Source: Odontocerum albicorne (taxonomy: Eukaryota > Arthropoda > Insecta > Trichoptera > Odontoceridae). Taken from it: a stretch of 64,000 nt of DNA. This document shows positions 27,001-42,800 of the stretch, piece after piece; within the stretch, counting starts at the first letter, position 1, and each line of letters begins with the position of its first letter. Below the pieces are notes generated by a model that worked only from the letters and a program-made list of their open reading frames with translations, was not told the DNA's origin and ran no database searches. A program made the position numbers and the translations under genes. The stretch spans positions 20,135,115 to 20,199,114 of the forward strand of contig OX463865.1 in assembly GCA_949825065.1 (NCBI GenBank). Reading direction: 5' to 3'.

Positions 27001-27771
27001 TCGTTAGGCACCCTTTTCTCCGAGAGTTGGAATGATCTCTCGAAGATTAACGAGAAAGGCACCGATAAAAATATAAACAGGAATAACGAAAATATAGAAG
27101 TCAAAGGACAGTCGTTGCCGCCGGACAAACAGGAAACCGACACGAAAACGATAGACAGAAGACGGAAGCATTCCACACATTTAATGATTGAAAACACCAA
27201 GTCGAGTGACCGGAGGTTTACCCTGCCATTGAATAAACTATTGGAATTTAAGGTAAGAATTTATTCTACCTTGCATCTAGTCGACCCCTGCCATTTCTAC
27301 CTTGCATCTAGTCGACCCCTGCCATCTCTACCTTGCATCTAGTCGACCCCTGCCATCTCTACCTTGCATCTACTCTACCCCTGCCATTTCTACCTTGCAT
27401 CTAGTTCACCCCTGCTATTTCTACCTTGTATCTGCTAAGAATTAGCTTATAATTAGACCGAGCAGGGGTGGACTAGATGCAAGGTGAACATGTAGAGATA
27501 GGGTTTTTTGAACAAAAGGAGCATTGAATGTGATTGTGGGGATATGCAGGACTCGTAACACGTGTTAACTTGTCCGAACATCGGGACTACATGCTCGGGG
27601 CAAGGCCTGATTGATGTGAATGATAGTGCTCTGGGATCTCTGTTGCCTCGTACTGGAAACAGGTGGCACAATTAATAATTAATGGTCCGGACACAAAAGA
27701 TTCATGATTTATTCTTACATGCACACTATTGGGGTAGGGAGAGAGGAAAGGATCGTAGACATTTCTAACTT

Positions 27772-27859
<88 letters not shown>

Positions 27860-30800
27860 TCTCTTCTACATCCATTCTACACACATTCTCATACAACTCC
27901 TACAATTCCTCTGACTTCTCAGTTTTTACATTTCCTTCTTTCAAAATATCATTCACTTGTTCGTATCATACTATCCTTGGTCTTTTACTTCTACCACACC
28001 TTTCACTCACATTTACAATATACGATTATATATGTTTCATAAGTCTTTCTTCACCCATTCGTTCTACACGCCCAAACCATCTCTGATTGCTTTTCATCCT
28101 TAATACATCAACCTTCAGTTCATATTCATCACATTCACATTTTTCCCTTATCACTCCATTCCATATTCTGTCATGCATTGTCACTCCATGTATTTGTAGG
28201 GTACCTACGTCCCTAAATAAATTGTCAAACATACAGGGTCAACGACCGATGAATCAACCTCTGGACATCTACAATTGTCACATACCAGAAACGTCAACAC
28301 TGTGTACACGCAAATATTATTTACGCTGCATTCCACGGTAGAGGGAGAGCGCATCACGTTGTCTCGCCGTCTCGGCAAATAAATATCCTACCCGCTATAC
28401 TGGGGCACGCGCAGGAGTGAGACAAAGTATATATCGCGGGCGCATTCACGCACAACTATAAAATACCTACTTGTAGACAAATAAACATTATTATTCACTC
28501 GACCATTCATTGATTATTTACTCTCACTTTTATCCGCATTCCTGAGTTTTGTATTTATTTTAAATACAAGACATATCAAAATCATCACGACGTATCAAGT
28601 TAAGCATCTCGCTACATATTCTTCTCAATACATGCATTTCTACAACTTTTATTCAGCTCCTCTCAGTATTTTTTCACGTCCACATTTCACTTCCATACAT
28701 CAAAGTTGATACTAGAAAACTGCTGTTGACTATAATCTTAACAGATTTTGAGACTCTTCGGTTCGAGTAATATCAGGTCTGTAAATATGAAACCGAATTT
28801 GGTTTTTAGAAAATACACATTTATTGTACGAAAATGGTAAAAAATATTTTATACAAAGTACTATATTGCCCATCGCTAGCTACACATTTTTCCCATCTCT
28901 CTGGCAATTTGTGGATGCCACGCTAAAAAAACTGTTACTCTTTTGAGGCAAACCAATCATCGAGCCATTTTCGTAAGAAGTGAAGCGCTGCTCAGCAAGT
29001 GCGTGTCCCATCGATGCAAATATTCTCACGTCAAAATCGCCGCTTTTGAATTTTTTAAACCGCTCAAAGCACTGTGATATACCAAGAGCATGCTCACGGT
29101 AAGCTTCGACAAGCGTTCGATGCGATTCTGCAGCAGCTTTCTTCAAATGGTAACCAGAAAATCAATGCTGTCTGCAAATCGTAGTTTTCGGGCACAAAAA
29201 CGGACATGTTCAACGCTATGAAAACATATGTAGTTGTATTAAACTTGTATTGTTGCGAGTTAAAAGTATTTTACAAATGTAAACGCAAGAAAAAGGCGCC
29301 AATGACGCAGTTTGACAGTCGCTACGTTGACAGCTAGAGACGTCTATGAGCAAATTCCGGTTTCATATTTACAGACCTGGTATGTATGTTTTAGTTCACT
29401 ATAAAATTTTTGAGTCAAGTTTTAATCAACTCCAAATTAATTAGCTATAAAAATCATTTTATTATGTGGTAAAACGTCGAATGATCAAATAAAATCAAGT
29501 CCTGGCCACTCACTGTCCATCACAGGGTGGCAAGTCTTAAATTCACTTCCATACATCAAAGTTGATACTAAAATACTGTTGAGGACTATCATCTTAGCAA
29601 ATTTTGATACGGATTAACCAGGGCAAGAAAAGTTCCAACTGGAAGATATCAGTCGTAAGACTCCTGAGGCTGGGTCATGGATGAGAAGCCTGGATATCTT
29701 GACAGTGAGGAATAAACTATATCAGACGTGAATAATAGATTTATTGGTAACTTTTTTCTCCACATTACAGTCCCAACCATCTCCATCGCAGAGGTTAAGA
29801 CACGCGCAGCTAACCCGGCTCGCAGAGTTGAGCCGGTTCAAGCGCCGCCTGCTCCAGGACGAGAGAGACGCCGCTCGAGCTAACCTTCGTAAACTCAGAC
29901 TGGAGAGGGGCCGACTGTTCGAAGAGAACCAGGATCAGAGTGAGTGTTTTTCTATATTTCGAGTTGAGGCTGAATTAGAGCACGTTTGGGTGGTTTGGAC
30001 ATGTTGGAACGGATAGGTGATAAAAGATTGACTGAATCATAGTTTCCTTAAGTGCTTACTACCGTCCCCTTTGGTTGCTGGGCCTTGTCATCGAGGATCT
30101 CCTCGCTATTGGAACGTCAATTCAGTTAGAAAGCGAAACTGTGCCGTGGAGAGATATACGAGGCATATCCAGAAAGTAAGTGTACTGAATTTTTGTAGGT
30201 TACAATTTTTTTTATTTAAACAAAAAAATTACGTGGTTACTGTAGTACATATGTAAGCTATTTTTCGACATAGTCGCCATTCCTCTCAATGCAGGTGGTG
30301 AAGCGGGGTATCAACTTTTTGATGCCTTCCTCGAAGTAATTTCCCGCCAACCCCTCCGTCCACTTCTCCACCTCTTCCTTTACCTCCTCGTTGGTTGAAA
30401 ACCTTTTTCCACCCATGTGTAGCTTCAGGGAGGTAAAGAGATAGTAATCTGAAGGTGCTAGGTCAGGGGAATGCGCGGGATGGTTCAGGACATCCCATTT
30501 AAACGAGGCGAGCAGTTCCTTCGTGGCGTTGGCCGTGTGTGGTCTGGCATTGTCGTGCAGCAGGCAGACTCCCTTTGTCAGCATGCCTCTCCTCTTGTTC
30601 TGAATCGCCCTCCGCAATTTTTTTAGGGTCTCACAGTATCTTGCAGAGTTGATGGTCTCCCCTTGAGGCATATATTCAATTAAAATTATGCCTTGACAGT
30701 CCCAAAACACGGATGCCATGATTTTCTTGGCTGAAATTGTGGTTTTGAACTTTTTGGCAGAGGGTGAAGAGGTGTGACGCCACTGTTGAGGCTGCCTTTT

Positions 30801-33800
30801 GGTTTCAGGCGTGTAGTGTGCAACCCAAGTTTCATCTCCAGTAACGATGGAGCGGAGAAATTCATCTCCATGGAGTTTGCAGCGCCTCAAAAACTCTTTC
30901 CCGGCCTCCACTCGATTCAACTTGGCAGCAGATGGGGTTGACATTTTTCACGAAACGTGTTGTCGCGTCGACACTTCTCAACGTACTGACCTCGAACCGG
31001 TCTCGTTGCGGAGGGGAAGGGTCAGGCTACACGGAAGTGTAGCCAACATGTCGAAAATAAAATCCATCCGGTCGTGAGAGCCTCAGTACACTTACTTTCT
31101 GGATACGCCTCGTATATAACTGAACTGAATAGGTATCCACGAATATTAGGCAGAAAAAATACCATGTGTCGTTCGTGGGGAGTAACATAATGCGGGGTTC
31201 AAACCGACGATCTTCCGCACGGAATATAGTACTTTACCGTGCGGCCATGCACATCACGATACATCAAAGTCGGTACTAAAATATTAAGTTGCTGACAGGA
31301 CCTAACACATCGATCAATAAGTCCCGGGACTAACTAACAGATGGTGCCTCTAATAACAAATCCATACCATTCTCAGTTAGTACCAACCTTTAGAAGTTAC
31401 GTGTCAAAGTTTCATGACATTCCTACATTGTGTCATTGAGTTACAGTGGTTTTAGAGACGCTACTTTTACTATTTTCAAAACAATGGAAAAAACCGAATT
31501 TTGTGTGTTGATAAAACATTGCTTTTTAATGGGAAAAAATACCGTTCAAACTTAACGATGGCTTGTAAAGTGCTATCCGGGCTCTGCTCCGTCGAAAACA
31601 ACCATTTGTTGGTGGTATGCTGATTTCAAACGCGGTCGTACAGACACAAATGATGCTGAACGCTCTGGTCGTCCAAATGAGGCTGTTACCAGAAAACATA
31701 AAAAAACCCTCAAAATCGTGATGGAAAATCGCAAAGTAAAGTTGGGTGAGATAGCTGACATCCTGAAGATATCATTTGGTAGTGTTTAACATACACTATT
31801 TTGCATGAACATTTGGTCATGAAAAAGCTTTTTTCGAAATAGGTGCCGCGTTTGCTCACAATGGAACCGAAACAAGGACGCATCGATGATTCAGAGCGCT
31901 GTTTGGCACTGTTTACGCGAAATAAACAGGAGTTTTTGCGTCGATATGTGACAATGGATGAAACTTGGATCCACCATTTTACTCAGAAATCAAATCGGCA
32001 GTCAGCTGAGTGGAGAGCAGCCGGTGAAAGTCGTCCGAAGCGACCTAAAACTCAACAGTCGACCGGGAAGGTTATGGCCTCCGTATTTTGGGATGCGCAT
32101 GGTATAATATTCATCGATCACCTTGAAAAGGTAAAAACCATCAATAGTAAATATTACATAGCGTTATTGGAGCGTTTGAAGGCAGAAATTGCAAAAAAAA
32201 CGGCCCCATATGAAGAAGTAAAAAGTTCTCTTTCATCAGGACAATGCACCGTGTCACAAGTCGATGGTAACGATGGCCAAATTGCATGAGTTGAACTTCG
32301 AATTGCTTCCGCATCCACCGTATTCTCCAGATTTGGCCCCCAGCGACTATTGGCTGTTCGCAGACCTCAAAAAGATGCTCATGGGAAAGAGATTTGGCTC
32401 CAATGAAGAAGTGATTGCCGAAACTAACGCCTATTTTGAAACCAAAGATAAATCGTTCTACACGGCTGGCATAGAAAAGTTAGGAAAGCGTTGGAATTAA
32501 TGTATCGCTCTTGAAGGAGACTGTTGATAAATAAAGAAGAATTTTGGCAAACAAATGTTGTTTTAGTAGTTAGTCCCGGGACTTATTGATCGATGTGTTA
32601 CATCTAATCCAATTATGTAGGAAAAGATAAAATTTTATGTTCCCGACAACTATTGTAGAGGTACAGAAATATTGACTTATTTATTTAGACTGGCAATAAG
32701 TAAAACTAACCTGCCGAGTGCTCTTCCTATGTATCACGGAATGTCCCTTTTGAATAAGGCCTCGGATATTGACAACATTTCCAAAAACGTTTTTTAAGAA
32801 AGCATTTTGAGCTTTCTTAGTAATGGGAGGTAGTGGTTTCGTCTAAACTAATATTTCTTATTACTGATTTTTATTTTCTTGTTGCTGTATATAATGTCTT
32901 TTTAAGCTTTGTTCGTAATTTTTCTTTCTTGTTGCTGTATATAATGTCTTTTTAAGCTTTGTTCGTAATTTTTCTTTCTTGTTGCTGTATATGTCTTTTT
33001 AAGCTTTGTTCGTAATTTTTCTTTCTTGTTGCTGTATATAATGTCTTTTTAAGCTTTGTTCGTAATTTTTCTTTCTTGTTGCTGTATATAATTTCTCTTT
33101 AAGCTTTGTATGTAATATTTCTTTCTTGTTGCTGTATATAATTTCTCTTTAAGCTTTGTACGTAATTTATCTTTCTTGTTACTGTATATATGTAATTTCT
33201 CTTTGAGCTTTGTATGTAATTGGGTTTAACCTGTGTATGTAAGTTTTATGAAAAATAAATAAATAAATTTAATTTTCCTTTCAAACTTTTCCATCACGGT
33301 GACTTATGATTTCGCATAATTTAATCTTGGATCTTTCAGTTCAGTTTTAAACTATTTAAATTATATATTTTCAGGCACCGATCTAATGCAGAAGTATCAT
33401 TCGCTGAGCAGGAAGACGGAACAACTTCGGCTGCTGAAGAAGTCTGAGGCGGCGCTTAAGGAACTGTGCGCTCGTTCCTCGGCAGCCCTGCTGACGCGAC
33501 GCTGGAGGCTGGTGCAAGATCTGCAGCTCATATATCCTATCACGGAGGTCAGACACTGCCTTGCTGCATTTTCTTCAAACATTAGTATTTTGTCTCCTTT
33601 TATCTTATCACATTTTCAACGCAACACAGGTAGGAGCCTAACTTGATGCTTAGAGCTATGTTGCAAGTTAGGCGACATATCCTAGCGAACCAATGTACCG
33701 CATACTATCGCAGTGGCCACACTGCTCGCTTCGCGCCACGTTGCATGACGATTAGTCATCGAGTGAATCTCCTAGCTAACAGACGTGTTGGTTAATTTAC

Positions 33801-36800
33801 AAGATGGCGGAAGTTTTAATGACAGCTGTGTATAAAAGGGAGCCTTTGTGGAACCCATCGAGCAAATTTTACAAAAATGTACCTGTAATAAAAACACTTT
33901 GGAATGAAGTTGCACAGGAAGTAAATAAAGATAAGGTAAGTTGTAATGAAATTGGTTAATTTTGAGAGTGGCATCGTGTGTTGACTCAACCGCTCCCAAA
34001 TGTCAAATGAATTTGTGCAAAGCACTTTGGTGTGGCCAGGCATGAAGTCACCTAGTATATGAGTCACGTAAAATCTAACTTAGCACCTAACGAAGCATTT
34101 TGCTGTGGCCTCGGCCTCAAAGATGTAGAAACAAAACTTGACGCTAATACGAAAGTGTGCTGTATAAGTTATCTATTAAAATAGTCTCTCGATTATCCGG
34201 TATCGCTTTAAACGTTATCCGGTATCGCTTTAAACGTTATCCGGTATCGCTTTAAACGTTATCCGGTATCGCTTTAAACGTTATCCGGTATCGCTTTAAA
34301 CGTTATCCGGTATCGCTTTAAACGTTGTCCGGTATCGCTTTAAACGGGATACGAATAAACTGGATGAGTAAAAAAATTTATAATTTTTAAACACATACAT
34401 ACAAACCATCATGCCATTTCCCTGTCGGGATAGGCAAAGAGAACAGACCACCATTCTTTCCTATCTCGACACATCCTTAGCCTCTTCTACATCCGTACTA
34501 CTTCTACGATTTCTCTGACTTTTTACATTAACCTTTCCTTCCCTGTGTTGGGTATCTTCTACACGTTGCTTCTAATAACCATCAATATCTCTATAAATAT
34601 AATAAATACAAGGTTAAGATTTTAGGTATTCCTCCATAATATATTTACGCATTGATTTAAAAAATAATATTAATAATAATCAGAATTTATCGACTACATC
34701 GTAGGTGTTTTGTAAAGATCGAAAACAAATTTGAACATTTAAACGCTGCGAGCTTCGCATTTAAACGCTGCGAGTGCCTCGTCTTGACGATAGGTGAAGA
34801 GTATGCGGGAAGCGCGACACTATATTCGCATCTCACTCTTGCATACTCCACTCAATTGCGAGGAGCTCAATTGTCTCAATCGTCGCAAGCGTAAGCCACG
34901 TCGGGGTACCGCTCCGCGCCGCAGTATCTTCTGGACTTGCAAATAGATTAGACCTACGCCCGTTCCGTGAGCGTTGCCAGATGGTTTTTTAATGTTTTCA
35001 GCAAATAAATCTCAATTATTATAATTTTTAACTTCAATTATAATTAATTAAGGGGATTATCTATGAATGTTCTTATTTTTCCGATTTAAAATCGCTAATT
35101 TTTGATCGCGTACTCACTACCCAACGCCGGAGCGCGCGTTTCAATTTTAGCACCGTAAGGGAAGGGTTAACTCCTTTCAGAAAATCATTTACTTGATCCA
35201 ACCATACTTTCCTTCATCTTCCACTCACATTTGCGTAGTATGTGTTTTGTTGGTTCATTCGTTCCACATGCCCAAACCATATCGACATACTCTTCGTCAT
35301 CTTATTTAATCACATCAGCCTTAAGTTCACATTCATTCCTTATTCTGTCATACATTGTCACTCATTTCTACAACATTTATTCGGCTCCTCAGTCTTTTTC
35401 CATGTCCACCTTTCACTCTCATATATTAAGGTTGGCACCAAAATACTATTATGAACTATTGTATTAGCAGATTTTGATATTGTCAATTTGACACTGATCA
35501 AATATTTTAATAGCGTTTTGAAATGTGATTTCAAATTTAAAAATAATTGTCGACAACGTATATGTACCAGAAAATTAAACTCGTGCAATTGATTGTATGT
35601 ATTATTGTATTGTAATACACTTTTACTGTATACAATACAACCGGTTTATTGCCGTGTGGATATCTCTTCCAACCAACCAGAAATATTCCCCAAGTATTCC
35701 GACATGATCTCACTATTCACAATCTCCCAACTCCATTTTCCAGGATGAATCGGGCTTCTTCCGGATCCTGGGCACCGCCCTGCCGGCATGTGGGGACAAT
35801 GTGGACGGACTGAAGCAGTGCTCTGAAGCCGACCTGGCCGTGGCCCTGGGCAGGGTGGCCCACGCCACAGCTCTGGCGGCCATGCTGCTCGGGGCTCCGC
35901 TGCGCCACCCGGTCAAGCTGATGGGCTCCAGGACTAAAGTTATGGACCATCTGGCGCAGCAGCAGAACGAGTGAGTTATAATATAATATGCTTCCATCAG
36001 CCTGCGTACAATCGAGAGGAATTATATTCTACGCTATAGGGCAGGAGTCGATCTCAATCTACCAATCAATCGCAATCTACTAATCTATCACAATTGACCA
36101 TTCGATTGCAATCTACCAATCGATCGCAATCTACCTAGTAATAAATTGCAATCTATGAATCTGTCAATCGATCGTAATCTACCTAGTAATAAATTGCAAT
36201 CTATCAATCTGTCAATCGATCGTAATCTACTTATCGATCACAATTGACCATTCGATTGCAATCTACCAATCGATCGCAATCTACCTACCAATTAATTGCA
36301 ATCTATCAATCTGTCAATCGATCGTAATCGACCAATCGATCACAATTGACCATTTGATTGCAATCTACCTACCAATCGATCATAATTGGCCAATCAATCG
36401 CAATCGACCAATTAATGGCGATTTACCAATCAATCACAATTGACCAAGACATCGCAGCATGGTTTTATGTAGATCTTTACTTTTTCTTCTATTGCATATA
36501 CTAAAAAAGTGTTGTCTTAGTCGATTCTAATAGGAAATATGATGAACTGAAAAAGTTAAATATGTCATCAAAACTTTACTTGACTTACATTACGTATTTT
36601 TACAATAAAAAAAAAAAGACCGCAGTATTCCCATCTATTGAGAAGTGAAACCCAAATTCTAACTGTTTTTTTAGTGATCGTGTAATTCGTAATTCAATTT
36701 TTATTTTGAAAATTGTGTAATCTGGTCTCATGAATTTCAAATTAACGGACTTTTACTGTATTACTGAATGTACATTAAAAGGTGTCGATTTATTTGTTCC

Positions 36801-39800
36801 AGGATAGCTCTGTTTGCTCGAAACAAGGACTCTATGGTGTTCCGTTACGGGCTATTTCTGCTGAACCGTAACATCGCACAGTTACTCTGGGCCACACACC
36901 GCCTCATGGCTACCCACCCTGGGGACACGCTGGCCAACCTGAGGAAGCTGCTCACACCTCCAACTGTCACCACTGGGTATGTCACCATAACCTTATAAAT
37001 TAATTGTTACTTAATTTTAGCTAATGTGCAGAATGTTGCCATGCGTCACAGGTCTTAATTTTACAGAAGAAATACAGTGAAGAGAAACTCCTTACAGAAA
37101 TACTTCCATTTACGTGAATTCAATAGGGGGATGCTTGTCGCACATTCCTTGAAGGTGATGACTCCAATGTGTCTTGATGATAGCAGGATGAAGAAATTCC
37201 CTTTTTGGCTGGTTGAACTCTGACAATCAAAATATGGTACGAAGGTTCAGACGAGAATGTATTTCGGTTCATTTGACGTCCTATATATATACGAGGGTGG
37301 TCCGATAAGTACTTAGCCTACAAAAGAATAGCAAAAATTTTGGAAAAGTGGCGATTTATTTCTCAACATAATCTCCTTTGAGTTCGATACACTTGACCCA
37401 GCGATGCTCCAACTTCTTTAACCCGTCTGAAAAATACGTTTTCTAGAGGTCTACAAAGTAGGCCTCCGTGGCGGTGATAACCTCCTCATTCGACTCAAAT
37501 TTCTGCCCGGCGAGTGACTTTTTCAAATTTGGAAACAAAAATAAGTCGCACGGGGCCAAATCCGGAGAATACGGTGGATGGGGCAGCAGTTCGTAGCCTA
37601 ATTCTACCAATTTGGCCGTGGCGACGGCGGAGGTGTGAGCCGGTGCGTTGTCATGATGGAAGAGCACTTTTTTCTTCGCCAAATGGGGCCGTTTTTTCTG
37701 CAATTTGGCGTCGAATCGGCCCAATAATTCGGCATAGTAGAGCCCTGTGACCGTTTTGCCCTTCTCCAGGAAGTCGATGTAGATCACACCTTTTGAATCC
37801 CAGAAAACGGTGGCCATCACATTTCCGGCCGATAGGACAGTCTTCGCCTTCTTCGGAGCACGTTCGCCGGGTGAAGTCCACTGTTTCGACTGTTCCTCGG
37901 TCTCGGGTGTGTACCAGTGTATCCATGTTTCGTCGACGGTCACGAAACGAAGCAGAAACTCCTTCGGATTGCGCTTAAACATCGTCAAACACTGCTCTGA
38001 AGTGGTCTCAAAGTTGCGCTTGTTGTCCGGAGTGAGCAAACGCGGCACCCATCACGCCGACAGCTTTCTCATGCCCAATACTTCATGCAGGATATGACCC
38101 ACGCGGTCTTTTGAGATGCCTACTGTCTCAGCTATCTCGCGCACCTTCAATCGGCGATCTGCCAATACGAGATCGTGGATTTTTGTCACGTTATCCTCCG
38201 TGGTAGCCGTTTTCGGGGCACCTGGGCGTGGCTCATCAAAAACCGACGTGTGACCACGTTGAAACTCGTTAAACCAATTTTTGACGTTCGCCATCGAAGG
38301 AGAAGAGTCACCGTACACAGCAACCAAGCGCTCTTTGATTTCGCTGCGCAATTTCCCTTTCAAAAACAAGAATCGAATCACCGATCGATATTGCTCTTTT
38401 TCCATTTTTCTCAAATCCGCGGACACGCTCGCTTCCACACGCGGTCAAAACAAAACTACGCGTCCGATTCGGCTGAAATTTTGACAGTAGCTGTCAACGA
38501 GAATGTACTACGCGATAAAAAATTGCTCTCGCGATAGTGGTGCCATCGGGCGGTGAGGCTAAGTACTTATCGGACCGCCCTCGTATATATGGTCCTACAC
38601 AAACTAAGAATACCGCCCTAACCAATTCAACCGTATTATGTAGGGTGACGTAAATACAATTGCTCCTTCCTTATCTCATTCTTTGTCAGGCAGTGACTGT
38701 ACGTGGGTGTGGATTGACACCTGTTGATGGAATTATTTATTTTTATCGAAGAAAAGTTCTGTAATATTTTTCTTCATATAGATAAATTGTATAGATACCA
38801 TATAAAGGGTCTTTCAAATTGAGCAGTTTTTATAATTCCATTTTTTTAATTCTTGAATAAAACACATAATTTGCTTTGATTTCAAAAAACTTTTTATTGG
38901 TCATTGAAGTATAACGTATGACATTTAAACACAAAAAACAATATCCGCCAAATGTCCACCTCTTGCAGCTCCACAGATGTCCACTCTTTTGTCAAAATTT
39001 TCAATGACATTTTGGCATAATTGCGTTTCTAACCCACCGATAATGCGAATAATTTCGTCCTTCAGCTCAGGGATTGATCGGGGGTCATTCTTATAGACCT
39101 GGCTTTTCACGTAACCCCAGAGAAAATAGTCCCAACGGTGTCAGAACACATGATCTTGGTGGCCGATTAACATCACCGTTTCCGGAGATTACAATACATA
39201 AAATAATTCAACAATTTGAACGCATTGTTGTATTGTATACGACTCCATTTTTATAAATGTCATACATTACACTTCTCAAATGTCACAAGACCGAAGGCAA
39301 GTTCGCGATGCCGTCTGTGTTTTATCCAAGAAATAAAAAAACCCCTCAATTTGAAAGACCCTTTACAATGAAAGTATAATACAATACGATCAGCGAAGTA
39401 AAATAGATATTACGTGGACGTAGAACAAGATATTACGTGGACGTGGAACAAAATATTACGTGGACGTGGAACAAGATATTACGTGGACGTGGAACAAGAC
39501 TGAAAAAAGCCGAATAAATGCCGTAGAAAGTGGGGAGACAATATATAACAGGATATGTAATGAAGTGATTGGGGATGAATGTGAAGAAGTTGAGGCTGAT
39601 GTGTCGAGTAAGATGAAGAAGAGCACTCCGAGATGGTTTGGGTACGTGGAACGAATTATAAAGAAAGACTAACAAAAAGTATACAGTGCAAATGTGAGTG
39701 GAAGGTGTGGTCAAGGAAGTTGAGAGAAATCGTAGGAGATATATGGAAAGTAGAGTGGATATAGAAGAAAGATGTGTGTCGCGATAGAAAATATGTGGTA

Positions 39801-42800
39801 GGGAGATGTCTCCACAATCGGGAGACAGTGTGAGGATATAGAGGGATGGACATCGTTCCCTGCAGCAACATATCTTTCTCTACATCATATCTCTCGAAGA
39901 CGTGCTTCTTAGCAATTGTTCGCCGATTCACATAGATTCACCCGTTTTCTATGACCATCCATGGTTTAATACTTAAGTCACTGGGAATAAACTCAAATTA
40001 ATGTGACTTTTTCCGATTCACAATTCTGGTCTCAGTTTGGACGCAAGCAGACTGTTCGGCTCAGGCTCGTCGGTGGAGACAGGCGGCGCTTGGGGCGGCG
40101 TGCTATCCCACCCTCCCTCCGCCCCCTCGTTGGGTCCTGCGGGCCCCCTGCAGCATCAGAACCAACAGCAACAGATGTCCCCTATCAGGGGCCGGCACAG
40201 TGCGCAGTCACTGCGCACTCTGGTGCCTCTGCAACACTATCACAACAGGCCGTTCAACAGGTTCAAGGTGAGACCAAGATTGACATTTGTTATGCATTAT
40301 TTATATATTGCAGTTTCTTCTTCCTTGATTTCTGTGGATTTGTGAATGCTTTTTTCTTTCTACAAATGAGTGAATGATTCTTTTTACATTTAATCTTTAT
40401 GATTTAAGTGGGATTTTTATTCTTATGACTACTCTATATGGTTTAAGTGGGATCTTTATTCTTATGATTACTCTATATGGTTTAAGTGGGATCTTTATTC
40501 TTATGATTTAAGTGGTATTTTTATTCTTATGACTACTCTATATGGTTTAAGTGGGATCTTTATTCTTATGACTACTCTATATGGTTTAAGTGGGATCTTT
40601 ATTCTAATGACTACTCTATATGGTTTAAGTGGGATTTTTATTCTTATGACTGCTCTATATGGTGTTCCAAATGTATACACACTTTTACACCGTGCCATTT
40701 ATTTGAACTTGCTGTTGAAATTTGTTATACCACGTATTTAGGGATGAAGAGGACTTTTATCTCCAGCAAGATGATGTGCTTTCCCACTACCATTGTGGTG
40801 TGAGGACCTATCTTGATGAAAATTCGCTGAACAAATGAATGGGAGATAGAAGGTACCATTGAATACCCTCCATGATCCCCAGACCTCACAAGCAAATAGA
40901 CTTTCTTTAACGTGGAATCATCAAAGATAAAGTTTATGACACCAAACTGGCAATCGCGGCTAATGAATTGAGAGCAGCTATTGAAAGAGAATGCGCCCAA
41001 ATACCGAAACAAATTATTGGTGACGTTTGCGATTCCACGTTACCATCAATCAGTACATCGACCAGAACAGCCACCTATTTGAGCACTTGCGATAACTAAA
41101 AAAATCTACATTTGTGTTCTTTAATTGAATAATATTGAACTTAAAATCATTCAAAGTGTGTTTACATTTTTTTTAGACACGCTGTATATATGTGTCTTTA
41201 TTTATTTTTTTGTATGATGCATTTGAAATGTGTTTGAAAAGGATGTTACAAATTCCATAGATGACAAGGCGAACTAATGCCTTCATTCCTGTACAACTGA
41301 GAATCACCGACAGTTTGTCGACAATATGCCTCCAATTCTTTGGATACATTGTTCGTGACTAAGGAGAGTGTTCGGAGATGCTTGTGGTCACTGAAGGCGT
41401 GGAATGATGACAAGGGGAAGAGTCCAAATTAATGAAGTATTATAAAGATTTGGGAATGGCATTTTAATTTGTTTTATCAAACACTGTTTATTCCACTTTT
41501 TGTAATGGTATAACCCTACCGGTTTCAAGGCTTTCACCTCATCTTCAGGGGAGCACAAGCGAGACTGAATTCTGTTCGAACTGGTACCGATATACACGCT
41601 TCTAACGGTTGGGACATTCGGGTTGGGGACTGAGGGAAGCATGGGACGACCGCGGCGAGCAGCGGAGAAATTCTTGGTATATATGTGTTTGCCAGATGTT
41701 CGCCTCGATGTACTGACTTAATTTCTACAAGTGATGGATAGCTTGTTCGGAGTTTCGGTCCGATGGTAGGACACCTTACTCCTTCATCGGATAAGTTCTG
41801 ACTGTTAAGATATTTATTGGAAATTGGCAGGATCTTTTTGGGAATCGGGAAAGGATAGGTTTGTGGTAAATGTTTTGATTTTATGAATGATTATGAGAAA
41901 TTATAAACGATTAAATACATTTATAAATATGATGATATATACATAATATTAAATACAAATATACATAAATTTGTGTCGTCACACACTGTTTTATATTGAA
42001 TGGGTGAAAAAAAAAAAAAAAATAAAAAAAAAATGAATTGTGAAATTGATTTCCGTTACTACTGATATGTAAGAATTTGGCATCATCGATAGAAAAAATA
42101 TGGTTTTCACGGTGACGATGATTAGCTATTTCAAAATTAAGTCAGTACATCGAGGCGAACATCTGGCAAACACATATATACCAAGGATCTCTCCGCTGCT
42201 CGCCGAGGTTGTCTCATGCCTCCCTCAGACCTCAGTCCCCAATCCGAATGTCCCCAACCGTTAGAAATGTGTATATCGGTACCAGTTCGAACAGAATTCA
42301 GTCTTGTTTGTGCTCCCCTGATGATGAGGTGAAAGCCTTGAAACTGGTAGGGTTATAACGTTAAATAAAGTGGAATAAAACAAATTACAATGTCTTTAAA
42401 CCTCCACAGTGTTAATGCCTTAATTATAAACAATATATTTGGTAATGACTTAATAATCTTTTTCCAGGACTCCGTGGACGGGACGAGCCCTAAGGCAGCT
42501 ATGATTAAGAGACACAGATATTCCAGGAGTGTTGGCAGCTATGTCGATGAACAGGTAATAATACCTGATTTTTTTTTATTCCATGTAATTTTGGTCGTCT
42601 GCAAAGTAATTTTGTATTTCGCAGATATATGTCGTTAGGACAAAATTTTCATTACTGTACTTGAGAAAATTAAGGATGGTTCCTGTGACATTTGAAATGT
42701 CATGTCTCAAAGGGATGGGGTAAAATTGTTTTTTATTACAAATTGAATCGTTTTTTTATAAATCGAAAAATTGTTTTTCTCTAAACTGACATTTTAATTC

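Noticed and set aside
25957..27342. Exon 3 as a separate single-exon gene starting at 25957
   Set aside because: The C2 domain is incomplete without exon 2, and a phase-matched acceptor lies just upstream at 25941-25942.
27704..28042. 112-codon ORF over the TA microsatellite
   Set aside because: Poly Tyr-Ile run from (TA)n; the rest is LINE-E in another frame.
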